A DNA stretch of 64,000 bases from assembly GCF_004362245.1 (NCBI RefSeq), contig NZ_SNWM01000006.1, forward strand, positions 124,001 to 188,000, written 5' to 3'. The DNA is from Pedobacter duraquae (GTDB taxonomy: Bacteria; Bacteroidota; Bacteroidia; Sphingobacteriales; Sphingobacteriaceae). Of the stretch, positions 44,173-51,721 are shown piece by piece. Each line of letters opens with the position of its first letter. The first letter of the stretch is position 1. The notes beneath the pieces are model-generated. The model saw only the letters and a list, made by a program, of their open reading frames with translations, was not told where the DNA came from and did not search any database. The position numbers and the translations under genes are program-made.

Positions 44173-46272
44173 TTATAATTTGATCCTATAGGCAATACGC
44201 AAGGCAAATTGTTTAATGAAGCTGAACGCGGTATAGTCTTCAAATTTTATACCGGTTTCAATTCCATTGTCGAAGTCGTAACCCATTGAGACAGTGTATA
44301 AGAAAGAATTTCCTGATTTAATTGTAGTTTGACGAATTCCCTGAGCATCAACGGAAAGCGCATATCTGGGGGCATTATTCACCCCAATTGCCAATCCGGC
44401 ATCGCCAGCAAAAAAGAGCCGCTTTCCGGTATATGTCCTGATTCCCGCCTTTAATGGTATAATGTTAAAATGTCTGTCTGTTTGCTCATTGCCTCCAAAC
44501 CAGATTGAATATCCTGTGGACACCGTTCCGGAAATGGCACTGTTGAGTTCGCGCTGCATAAAAAGCTCTGCACCGGTAAATAATCCGACCGGGTTATCCC
44601 AGCCTATACCAGCATGTATACCGACGCCCAGAAACCAGCTATCAGCTTCTGCAGTTTTTTTTGCAGCGGCCTTAAAAACAGAGTTGTAAGCTATTCCTGC
44701 TTCCCATCCCAACCAGCGTTCAACCGGGTTCCTCAGCCTGTGTGTTCCCGGTTCTATCCTGAACCTTTTTTGGTATCCCGGTATACTTCCTGTATAGCTG
44801 TATTTGTTGTAAGTTGGTCCAGTTACCAGGCTTAGGCGACCAGAAACAGGAATGTTAAGCAGTAGCTTGGCCTGGGCCCAGCGATCGTCCCATCCACCGG
44901 TATAAGCAAATTGATAATTTCCTTCAGCGGAGATAAAAGTATTTTTTCCAAGCATAAAATCATGCCCAATTCCCAGTCCGAAGCCATAAAGTTTGTTTTC
45001 AGTGGAGAGGTTTGAGCTTATCAAGATCATACTATAAAACTGATGCGTACCTGTCTTCAACGAAATATTGGTGTTTGTAAGGTTATTTGTTGACAAGCCG
45101 ATCCTGTAAAAGCCGTTGCGTATGATATTGATTAGTCCAATACTTATTCCTTCAGAACTGTCTACCGTATTAACAATGCCGATCTGAATCCCGTGCAGGC
45201 TTTTGGCGGTGTTGCTTAGGGAAGCAACTTGCATTCCGCGTGCGTCAGATGCAGCTGTATTAATAAATCCGGCGAACTGTACGCCCCGGAGCGTGCCAAG
45301 TGCTTCATTGTGAATCCCTGCTACCTGCAGACCTATTACTTTTCCACCAGTTAAATTAAAAAATCCCGCGGCTTGTACATATTTTGCATCGAGTTTATTG
45401 ATGTTAAAGAGGCCGCCAAGCTCAAAGCCGTTTACTCCTGCAGTGTATCCGCCAATAACATTCAGAGAAAACTTATTTATGACCTGAGAACTGAACATCC
45501 CATGCGAGCTCAAACCGGGAACTAATGAAAATTGGATCGGGCGATGAGCAAAGAAGTCAGGAATGTTCATACTCTGTATCCTTTGTCGTGCAGAAATTAG
45601 TAATTTTCCAAGTGCCGTTCTTTCTACGTCCTTATTGTTGCCATCAATATTTGTATAGACCTCTGCGTTATATCTTTTGCTGATATTTACATTTTGCAAC
45701 ATGTTTAACGAAGTGTCTCTGTACGCTAGCTTGCTCGCTGTTAATGTAATAAAGCCCGGGTTACCCAATTTAAGTTTAAGTCTGAAGTATCCATGTTCAT
45801 CAGTCAGCGTAGAGACTAGCTGGTGTTTTTCGTAAACGCTTACATTCACCAAGCGTTCTTTTGTAAACTCATCTATTACCAGGCCACTTACTGAATAAGT
45901 TGACCTGTCTGTCACGGCATCGGTGTTGATCATTGACATTCGACCCATTGCAGGCGTGATGATCAGGTAGTTTCGTCGTTCTTCAATTTCAAGTCTATCT
46001 GAAAAGAGTTGCTTTAGTAAATTACTCACGGTTATGTGATGTGCAGAAATACTTACCAAACTGTCTCTTGCAATGAGTTTGCCATTGTAAGAGAAATAAA
46101 AATCTGCGGCTTTCTCTATTTTTGTCAGCACTTCAGATAGCCGTTCGTTTTTACTTTCGATAGTTATTTTTTTATTGAGTATATCCTGAGCCTGGATGGG
46201 GGATGCAAAGACGAGGCTAAATAAAAGCACGATTGTGGCCGAGAAACGCAGTTGAAGACATTTACTTATCAT
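44173..46272 (-). CDS. STN and carboxypeptidase-regulatory domain protein with LA_2272-like repeats
   Basis: A 699-residue exported protein, signal peptide 1-29. Residues 34-107 form an STN domain like that of FecA-type receptors, and residues 126-205 a carboxypeptidase-regulatory-like fold (YSVSGLVIDEFTKERLVNVS). Residues 280-390 carry seven short repeats of the form G-x-Q-x-x-G-x-x-N. The remainder (about 400-699) is beta-rich and ends FALRIAYRIKL, as in an outer-membrane barrel. There is no TonB plug. It starts immediately after the FecR stop codon. It probably signals from the outer membrane to FecR, but this is inference. Confidence 0.8.
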   Translation of the reverse strand: MISKCLQLRFSATIVLLFSLVFASPIQAQDILNKKITIESKNERLSEVLTKIEKAADFYFSYNGKLIARDSLVSISAHHITVSNLLKQLFSDRLEIEERRNYLIITPAMGRMSMINTDAVTDRSTYSVSGLVIDEFTKERLVNVSVYEKHQLVSTLTDEHGYFRLKLKLGNPGFITLTASKLAYRDTSLNMLQNVNISKRYNAEVYTNIDGNNKDVERTALGKLLISARQRIQSMNIPDFFAHRPIQFSLVPGLSSHGMFSSQVINKFSLNVIGGYTAGVNGFELGGLFNINKLDAKYVQAAGFFNLTGGKVIGLQVAGIHNEALGTLRGVQFAGFINTAASDARGMQVASLSNTAKSLHGIQIGIVNTVDSSEGISIGLINIIRNGFYRIGLSTNNLTNTNISLKTGTHQFYSMILISSNLSTENKLYGFGLGIGHDFMLGKNTFISAEGNYQFAYTGGWDDRWAQAKLLLNIPVSGRLSLVTGPTYNKYSYTGSIPGYQKRFRIEPGTHRLRNPVERWLGWEAGIAYNSVFKAAAKKTAEADSWFLGVGIHAGIGWDNPVGLFTGAELFMQRELNSAISGTVSTGYSIWFGGNEQTDRHFNIIPLKAGIRTYTGKRLFFAGDAGLAIGVNNAPRYALSVDAQGIRQTTIKSGNSFLYTVSMGYDFDNGIETGIKFEDYTAFSFIKQFALRIAYRIKL
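45103..45435 (-). repeat. Seven tandem ~20-residue G-x-Q-x-G-x-x-N repeats in the STN protein
   Basis: Within residues 280-390 the units read GFELGGLFN, YVQAAGFFN, IGLQVAGIHN, RGVQFAGFIN, RGMQVASLSN, HGIQIGIVN and EGISIGLIN, about 20-22 residues apart. This matches the LA_2272-type surface repeat pattern known from spirochaete and Bacteroidota proteins. The spacing suggests a beta-solenoid or beta-barrel wall. The repeats are diverged at DNA level, so they are not a recent expansion. Confidence 0.7.
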
Positions 46273-47247
46273 CTATTTCAGGATAATCTGATCCGATTTT
46301 TTTTCAACGGTTATCTTAAAAGTTCTGCTGATGACATCAAGTATTTCGTCGAGCGATTGCGCGCTGAACGTTGTATTTAAAGGTAGATTCTTTAGTTCTT
46401 TTCTTCCAATACTGATATGTGTGTTGTAGGCTTCGTTAAGAACTTCGACCATTCTCCAAAGCGGTGTATTATCAGCAATAAATTTTTTGCTACGGTACCA
46501 CTTATACAGCTGATCTGGATTGTTTGTTTTTGTAGGCATGCCTGACTCTATATTGATAAGGCCTTTTTCACCAGGGCGCAAAGACATCATCTTTCCGTTA
46601 GTAATGACTTGCACGATTCCGGTCTCCACAATTACTTCGAGTAAATTGTTTGAGCTTTTAACGTTGAATGATGTTCCCACAACGCGAATTTTTACATTTC
46701 CGCTTTGGATAATAAAAGGCTTTATTTTGTCAGGGACGATTTTGAAAAATGCTTCTCCGGAAGATAATGTTACCAGTCGTTGCGCATCACTGAAATGTTT
46801 AGGATATATAATTAGACTTTTTTTGTTAAGCGTGACCACTGAGCCATCGGATAACGTATCGGTTCTGACTTGATCGACGCTACTTATCTGTTGTTCCTGG
46901 TTAAGGATTTTGGTATATATCCATGTTCCAGATACTAAAACAATGATCGCTGCAGCAATGCTGAACCAAGAAGATCTGTTTTTAAATTTTGTTGTTGGCG
47001 TTGCGTTTGACTGCGTCAATCGGGACTTTAAACGAAGTAGTGATTCTTTTGCATCTCTTTTTCCATTGAATGCAAGTTCAGCACTTTGTTCCCAGATGAG
47101 TTGGAATTCCGTAAAACGACGTTCGTTGGCTGACTGTTCAGCACGCCATTTTTCTACCTGTTTGCGCTGTTGTGCACTTGCTTCGTTAAGTAGATAACTG
47201 ATCAATAAATCGTCATTTATATTCATGTATTCAGCATCTCTGTTCAT
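46273..47247 (-). CDS. FecR-family anti-sigma factor
   Basis: A 324-residue inner-membrane regulator. The cytoplasmic N-terminus binds the sigma factor, one transmembrane segment lies near residues 92-115 (SWFSIAAAIIVLVSGTWIY), and the periplasmic FecR domain follows (SVDQVRTDTLSDGSVVTLNK). The C-terminal DUF4974-like domain has TTFSAQSLDEILDVI and ends ITVEKKSDQIILK. An alternative ATG at 47226 (MNINDDLL) would give a more usual FecR start. It overlaps the sigma gene by four bases at 47244-47247. Confidence 0.92.
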   Translation of the reverse strand: MNRDAEYMNINDDLLISYLLNEASAQQRKQVEKWRAEQSANERRFTEFQLIWEQSAELAFNGKRDAKESLLRLKSRLTQSNATPTTKFKNRSSWFSIAAAIIVLVSGTWIYTKILNQEQQISSVDQVRTDTLSDGSVVTLNKKSLIIYPKHFSDAQRLVTLSSGEAFFKIVPDKIKPFIIQSGNVKIRVVGTSFNVKSSNNLLEVIVETGIVQVITNGKMMSLRPGEKGLINIESGMPTKTNNPDQLYKWYRSKKFIADNTPLWRMVEVLNEAYNTHISIGRKELKNLPLNTTFSAQSLDEILDVISRTFKITVEKKSDQIILK

Positions 47248-47810
47248 CTTCGGGTATTGATAAGTATAAATAACAGTAAGGGTAAATAATCTGCAAGATC
47301 ATTTCTTAATCTTTTTAGCGCCTTGCTTATTTGATTCTCAATGGTTTTTACAGAGAGACCAAGTTGCAAGGCAATTTCTGCGTATTTCAGCTCTTCAAAT
47401 CTGCTTAGCTGAAAAATAGTACGACACTGTTCTGGCAAAGCATTTATTGACTTGCTTAGTTGTTGTTCTAGTTCTTTATATTGTAGGTTTTTAGATGCAC
47501 TTTCTGCATACTGTTTTTTCCCGACACTGTGTTCCTGATAGCCTTTTTTTACCTTCTCGTGTTTCAGGTAATTTAGGCATTCATTATGGACCGACCGATA
47601 TAAATATGCCTTCACCGAAACGTGTATTTGAAAGGATTGTTTCTTCTCTAATATTTTCACAAATACTTGCTGAACCAGTTCATCTGCCATATCATCTTCA
47701 TATAGAATGGCATAAGCGTATCGGTGTAACGCGGCATAATGTTCCAGATAAACCTCTTCAAAGTTCTGTGCGTTAATTGTTAATGCTGTTGGGATACTGG
47801 CGTTGTGCAA
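47244..47810 (-). CDS. ECF RNA polymerase sigma factor (FecI-like)
   Basis: A 188-residue sigma-70 family factor. Region 2 is seen in YAYAILYEDDMADELVQQVF and region 4 in ELKYAEIALQLGLSVKTIE. There is no linker for regions 1 or 3. It is the first gene of an operon with the FecR anti-sigma factor and the STN-domain protein. In FecI/FecR systems the sigma factor is released when the outer-membrane partner senses its ligand. Here that partner would be the STN protein at 44173. Confidence 0.93.
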   Translation of the reverse strand: MHNASIPTALTINAQNFEEVYLEHYAALHRYAYAILYEDDMADELVQQVFVKILEKKQSFQIHVSVKAYLYRSVHNECLNYLKHEKVKKGYQEHSVGKKQYAESASKNLQYKELEQQLSKSINALPEQCRTIFQLSRFEELKYAEIALQLGLSVKTIENQISKALKRLRNDLADYLPLLLFILINTRR

Positions 47811-47858
47811 AATATATTGTTTCGATCTCGTTTTAATTACTGTTTATGACAACGCAAG

Positions 47859-47873
47859 TAGGGATTACCCCTA
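47859..47873. promoter_or_regulatory. Inverted repeat in the sigma/ribB divergent gap
   Basis: TAGGG-ATTAC-CCCTA is a five-base inverted repeat in the 190-base gap between the sigma gene (-) and ribB (+). On the minus strand it lies about 50 bases before the sigma factor start and may be part of its promoter or operator. No FMN riboswitch features are seen before ribB, and the rest of the gap is plain AT-rich DNA. Confidence 0.25.
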
Positions 47874-48000
47874 TCCTCAGTAGATTTTTATCTAAGATAG
47901 TAATTTTTGATGTCCGTGAGATGAACGCTATCCAGTTGTATACCTATGTTGAATAGGTTTTAATCAGGCTATTTTCTTATCATTGTGCACAAAAATTATT

Positions 48001-48639
48001 ATGGAACATTTACTGTCCCGTTTTGGGCAAACATATAAAGAACGGATAGCACGCGCAGTGTCAGATATTAATGCAGGTAAAGGGGTTTTAGTAGTAGACA
48101 ATGAAAATCGCGAAAATGAAGGAGATCTTATATTCTCGGCTGAGAAGATGACAGTAAAGGATATGGCACTTACAATCCGTGAGTGCAGTGGTATCGTTTG
48201 TTTATGTATTACAGCTGAACAAGCAGCGCAATTAAATCTCCCGTATATGGTGGCTGACAACAACAGTAAGTTTCAAACACCATTTACCGTTACCATCGAA
48301 GCAAAAGAAGGTGTGACAACAGGGGTTTCTGCCGCTGATCGCATTCAAACTATAAAGACTGCTATTGCTAATGGTGCTGTGCCTGGTGATCTCGCCCGTC
48401 CAGGACATGTATTCCCGTTAATTGCAAATGCTGATGGCGTATTAGGTAGAGAAGGTCATACTGAAGGTAGTGTAGATTTGATGAAGATCGCCGGATTAAA
48501 GCCCGCTGCGGTATTATGTGAGTTGACGAATGAAGACGGAACGATGGCAAAATTACCTGAACTAATCAGCTTTGCTGAAAAACATGAAATTATAGTCATT
48601 AGCATCGAAGATATTATTTGTTATCGCAAAAATATCTAA
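48001..48639 (+). CDS. ribB: 3,4-dihydroxy-2-butanone-4-phosphate synthase RibB
   Basis: A 212-residue riboflavin-pathway enzyme converting ribulose-5-phosphate to 3,4-dihydroxy-2-butanone 4-phosphate and formate. The active-site block DNENRENEGDLIFSAEKM and the TTGVSAADRIQTIK, RPGHVFPL and GHTEGSVDLMKIAGLKPA blocks are all close to E. coli RibB. It is monofunctional, without a RibA domain. I chose the ATG at 48001 (MEHLLSRFG), which aligns with E. coli; a GTG at 47983 is in frame. It stands alone, without other riboflavin genes nearby. Confidence 0.95.
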   Translation: MEHLLSRFGQTYKERIARAVSDINAGKGVLVVDNENRENEGDLIFSAEKMTVKDMALTIRECSGIVCLCITAEQAAQLNLPYMVADNNSKFQTPFTVTIEAKEGVTTGVSAADRIQTIKTAIANGAVPGDLARPGHVFPLIANADGVLGREGHTEGSVDLMKIAGLKPAAVLCELTNEDGTMAKLPELISFAEKHEIIVISIEDIICYRKNI

Positions 48640-48722
48640 TGAAATCAAGCTTTAAACTGATCCACTAGTTATTGCAAAGGTGTTAAACTTTAGGAAGATT
48701 ATTGAACAAATTGTCTACAATC

Positions 48723-49490
48723 TCAGTGCTTGAAAAATATATCCCATGCAAACCGAAGTATGGTAGCGGAGACAACACAAAGGAAAAAGATTCTGATGAA
48801 TTTGTTTCCTTTTAGCAGGGCGAGTTTAATTCCCAGAAATGATCCGAATAAATTAAACACGGCCATTGGTATTGCGAATTCATATAGAATATGGCCGGAC
48901 TGTGCGAAATAAATGATGGCGGCGACGTTAGTCCCAACATTAAGATATTTCGCATTTGCACTGGAGTTTAAAAAGTCTTTTCCTAATAGGGATATGAAGG
49001 CAAGCATAAAGAATGTGCCTGTACCGGGACCGATTAAACCATCGTAGAACCCAATTGCAAAACCGAAACTCAATCCGATCATGAGTTGTGTCAGAAAAGA
49101 AAGTTCTTTTGCCTGATGCTGACCGAAATTCTTTTTGGAATACGTATAAATAGCAATCACAATTAGAAGAATGAGTATGATCGGCTTAATTACATCGCTC
49201 CGAATTAATGTAATGCAATAAGCTCCTGCCAGTGCCCCCGTAAAAGCGGTTATAATAATTGGACAAAGTAGTTTCCAGTTAATGATAACATTTCTGGAAT
49301 ATTTATATGCTGCGAAGGCCGTTCCGGTTACGGAAGGAATTTTTGTAGTTCCAAATAATGTCGCGATAGGATATTGAGGAAGTATGATCAACATTGCCGG
49401 AGTTTGTAGCAGGCCTCCGCCACCAACTATAGCGTCAATAAAACCTGCGAAAAAGGAAACTGCACAGAGGATGATAATTTCTTGGATCAT
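48723..49490 (-). CDS. TSUP-family (TauE/SafE-like) membrane transporter
   Basis: A 255-residue inner-membrane protein with about eight helices. The N-terminal SFFAGFIDAIVGGGGLLQTPAM and the central GLSFGFAIGFYDGLIGPGTGTFF are the two halves of the TSUP repeat. Family members export or import sulfite, sulfoacetate, taurine or other small organic anions; the substrate here cannot be told. Start at 49490, six bases after a long palindrome. It is divergent from the gene at 49584. Confidence 0.9.
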   Translation of the reverse strand: MIQEIIILCAVSFFAGFIDAIVGGGGLLQTPAMLIILPQYPIATLFGTTKIPSVTGTAFAAYKYSRNVIINWKLLCPIIITAFTGALAGAYCITLIRSDVIKPIILILLIVIAIYTYSKKNFGQHQAKELSFLTQLMIGLSFGFAIGFYDGLIGPGTGTFFMLAFISLLGKDFLNSSANAKYLNVGTNVAAIIYFAQSGHILYEFAIPMAVFNLFGSFLGIKLALLKGNKFIRIFFLCVVSATILRFAWDIFFKH

Positions 49491-49495
49491 AATAT

Positions 49496-49555
49496 ACTAA
49501 AGTATTTAAAATATTTTAGTGTGTCTAAGACGTCGATTAACTATTTTATTAGTTA
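49496..49555. promoter_or_regulatory. Three inverted repeats in the TSUP divergent gap
   Basis: A 25-base near-perfect palindrome occupies 49496-49520: arms ACTAAAGTATTT and AAATATTTTAGT around a central A, with one mismatch. GTCT-A-AGAC is at 49523-49531, and TAACTA-TTTTAT-TAGTTA at 49538-49555. All lie within the 93-base gap between the TSUP gene (-) and the gene at 49584 (+). Operator sites for either gene, or a bidirectional control region, are plausible. Confidence 0.45.
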
Positions 49556-49583
49556 TATTGTGTTTAATCTAATTTGTTAAAAA

Positions 49584-50864
49584 ATGTCCTCCATTAAGGT
49601 ATTCAGAAACTCCACAACACTGCTACTTTTTGTCCACTTTGTTAACATGAGTTTTAATGCGCAGGCACGACAGGAAAAACTTTATGATATTGCCAGCGGA
49701 TTAATAGCAAAAAACGCATATTTAAGCGCACTGGACAGCGCGATTGCATATCGAAATGCTTATTATAAAAAACTTACGGTGAAGGGTATACGAACAAAAC
49801 CTATTAGCATCGATATGGACGTAGTGCTTTTCAGTTCATTTTTAGGTGAAGAATATCTTGTTCCTGGCCGTGATTTAAAGACTGCGTTAACAGTTGGGAA
49901 CTATCGTTTTAAACCAGCTGCTGATTATATTTTGAATCAGGCTACGACACGGCAAGTGGTCATCATTAACGAGGCACATCAAGTTCCTAAGCACAGACTG
50001 CTGACGATGAATTTGCTGGAAGCGTTGTATAAAATAGGATTTCGTTATTTATGTGTTGAAGCACTTGATGATGATTCAACGTTGTTGAACTTTGGATACC
50101 CGACAATAAATTCTGGGTTTTACACTGCAGAACCTGGCATGGGAAATTTGATTAAAAAAGCCATCAAATTGGGCTATAAAGTGGTCCCTTATGAAAGTGA
50201 TGATGATACAGATGACAATCCTAAATATCCTACATATGCGCAAAATATCCGGGAGGTGAATCAGGCAAATAATATTAACAAAATATTAATCAAAGATCCT
50301 GGAGCAAAGATTTTAGTCCATGCCGGTCATGGACATATTTGGGAGCGTGGGACAAACTTGATCTATATGGCTGAATATTTTAAAAATTTAGCGCACATCG
50401 ATCCACTTACAATTAATCAGTCTGTCAATAATTTACGGGAATTTTCAATACTGCTGGATCACTCGGCCGATCGTGTTGAGAATGATCTCCCTTACGTAGT
50501 ATTAGATACTCAGTTTAATCCTGTAGTATCTACTGAGGATAAGATTGGGGATTACGATCTGCTAGTGGCCTGGCCAACTCCAAAGCGAGTCTTCAATCGG
50601 TTCGATTACCAGCTCGCGAAGAATGGTACATCAATAGTTAAAATCAAGCTCGCAAACTCGGATGCACATAATCTCTTGCAGATTATGTCGACCAAACCGG
50701 GAGATGATATTCCAGTTGATCAATTTTTGGTTAAAAAAGGTGTTGGTGAGTATGCAACGGCATTGGAGCCTGGTGAATATAATATTCAGCTGGTTGACAG
50801 TATGGGAAAAGTAATTTGGAAAAGATCAATTAAATCCATTAGCCAGCGCAATAATGATGACTAA
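49584..50864 (+). CDS. Secreted protein with EreA/ChaN (Tiki-superfamily)-like motifs
   Basis: A 426-residue protein with a signal peptide (about 1-28, ending SFNAQA). The block VVIINEAHQVPKHR has NEAH at 129-132, VEALD around 159-162, and a HAGHGH motif at 246-251. This set (E.H near a strand end, then a later GHGH) resembles erythromycin-esterase/ChaN-like proteins of the Tiki superfamily. I am not sure of the family, and no substrate can be named. It is convergent with the next gene, and the last 39 bases overlap it. Confidence 0.55.
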   Translation: MSSIKVFRNSTTLLLFVHFVNMSFNAQARQEKLYDIASGLIAKNAYLSALDSAIAYRNAYYKKLTVKGIRTKPISIDMDVVLFSSFLGEEYLVPGRDLKTALTVGNYRFKPAADYILNQATTRQVVIINEAHQVPKHRLLTMNLLEALYKIGFRYLCVEALDDDSTLLNFGYPTINSGFYTAEPGMGNLIKKAIKLGYKVVPYESDDDTDDNPKYPTYAQNIREVNQANNINKILIKDPGAKILVHAGHGHIWERGTNLIYMAEYFKNLAHIDPLTINQSVNNLREFSILLDHSADRVENDLPYVVLDTQFNPVVSTEDKIGDYDLLVAWPTPKRVFNRFDYQLAKNGTSIVKIKLANSDAHNLLQIMSTKPGDDIPVDQFLVKKGVGEYATALEPGEYNIQLVDSMGKVIWKRSIKSISQRNNDD

Positions 50865-51209
50865 TGCTGCAATTAGGCTTGCAGCGGTATAAATAGCGCC
50901 CCCTAGGAGGATGTAGTGTCCGGTCGTCCTCCTGGTTCTTGTCTTTTTATACATCCCCGCACGGTAGGCTTGTACGTACCCAGAATCCTTAAGTAGAGTA
51001 AAATCGCTTGTGGTTGAGCTATCAGGCTTTAAATAATCGGAGCTGAAGTTTCCTCTGTCTTTTCTAAAAATAGCGAATGCCTTGCGACTGATCTTATGTC
51101 TTTTTACGTCAATTCGGGCAATATTAAGAATAGAATCTTGCCTGGTTTTCTGAGCAAAAAGGATTTTTGAGCAGCATAGCAGTATCAGTATGTAAATTAA
51201 TTTGTTCAT
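50826..51209 (-). CDS. Hypothetical membrane-associated small protein
   Basis: A 127-residue protein. It begins MNKLIYILILLCCSKILFAQ, a signal peptide or membrane anchor, and ends in a hydrophobic segment (IYTAASLIAALVIIIALANG). The middle is basic and hydrophilic (KTRTRRTTGHY). I do not recognise it. I chose the ATG at 51209, which has an AAGGA-like sequence just upstream, over the upstream start at 51248. Its stop end overlaps the 3' end of the gene on the other strand by 39 bases. Confidence 0.6.
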   Translation of the reverse strand: MNKLIYILILLCCSKILFAQKTRQDSILNIARIDVKRHKISRKAFAIFRKDRGNFSSDYLKPDSSTTSDFTLLKDSGYVQAYRAGMYKKTRTRRTTGHYILLGGAIYTAASLIAALVIIIALANGFN

Positions 51210-51283
51210 TTCCTTAACTAATGTAAATAATCCATTTCTATTTAACAATTTAAAATTCAGTCTGTTAATTTGTTTTTTTTTGT

Positions 51284-51332
51284 AGTTGAACTTATTTTTC
51301 AGTTAAATAACTTAAAATATAGTTGTGTAACT
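51284..51332. promoter_or_regulatory. Array of AGTT/AACT palindromes before the BlaI gene
   Basis: Three inverted repeats share AGTT...AACT arms: AGTTGAACT (51284-51292), AGTTAAATAACT (51301-51312) and AGTTGTGTAACT (51321-51332). The last two start 20 bases apart, two helical turns. A further AGTTGTAAGTT follows at 51341. They lie directly upstream of the BlaI-family regulator, so autoregulation by that protein is likely. The recognised sequence itself is inferred. Confidence 0.55.
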
Positions 51333-51356
51333 GATTTATAAGTTGTAAGTTTGGTT

Positions 51357-51719
51357 ATGGAGGAATTAACAAAAGCAGAGGAACGTGTTATGCAGGTGCT
51401 CTGGACATTGAAAAAATGTTTTGTGAAGGACATTATTGAAGCGCTACCTGACGATCCCAAACCACCGTACAATACAATTTCATCTGTAGTGAGGTTGCTG
51501 GAGAAAAAAGGGTATATCGATTACAAAGCCTATGGTAAAACCTATGAGTACTTTCCAATTGTTTCCAAAGGGGCATATCGCAAGGCAAGTTTTAAAAAGA
51601 TTCTGTCAGGTTATTTCGACAATTCACCTGAGAGTCTGTTTTCTTTTATGGTTAAAGAAAAACAACTAAGCCCGGAGGACATAAACAAGATCAAAGATAT
51701 TATCAACAAAAATCAATAA
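51357..51719 (+). CDS. BlaI/MecI/CopY-family transcriptional repressor
   Basis: A 120-residue winged-helix repressor. The N-terminus EELTKAEERVMQVLW and the PPYNTISSVVRLLEKKGYI block are typical. I chose the ATG at 51357; a TTG at 51351 is in frame. It probably represses itself and the M56 gene two bases downstream, and is released when the M56 protein cleaves it. There is no beta-lactamase gene nearby, so the signal need not be a beta-lactam. Confidence 0.92.
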   Translation: MEELTKAEERVMQVLWTLKKCFVKDIIEALPDDPKPPYNTISSVVRLLEKKGYIDYKAYGKTYEYFPIVSKGAYRKASFKKILSGYFDNSPESLFSFMVKEKQLSPEDINKIKDIINKNQ

Positions 51720-51721
51720 AT

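Noticed and set aside
48001..48639. FMN riboswitch before ribB
   Set aside because: The conserved AGGGC...GGGGTGAAATTCC and CCGAC blocks are not present in the 190-base gap.
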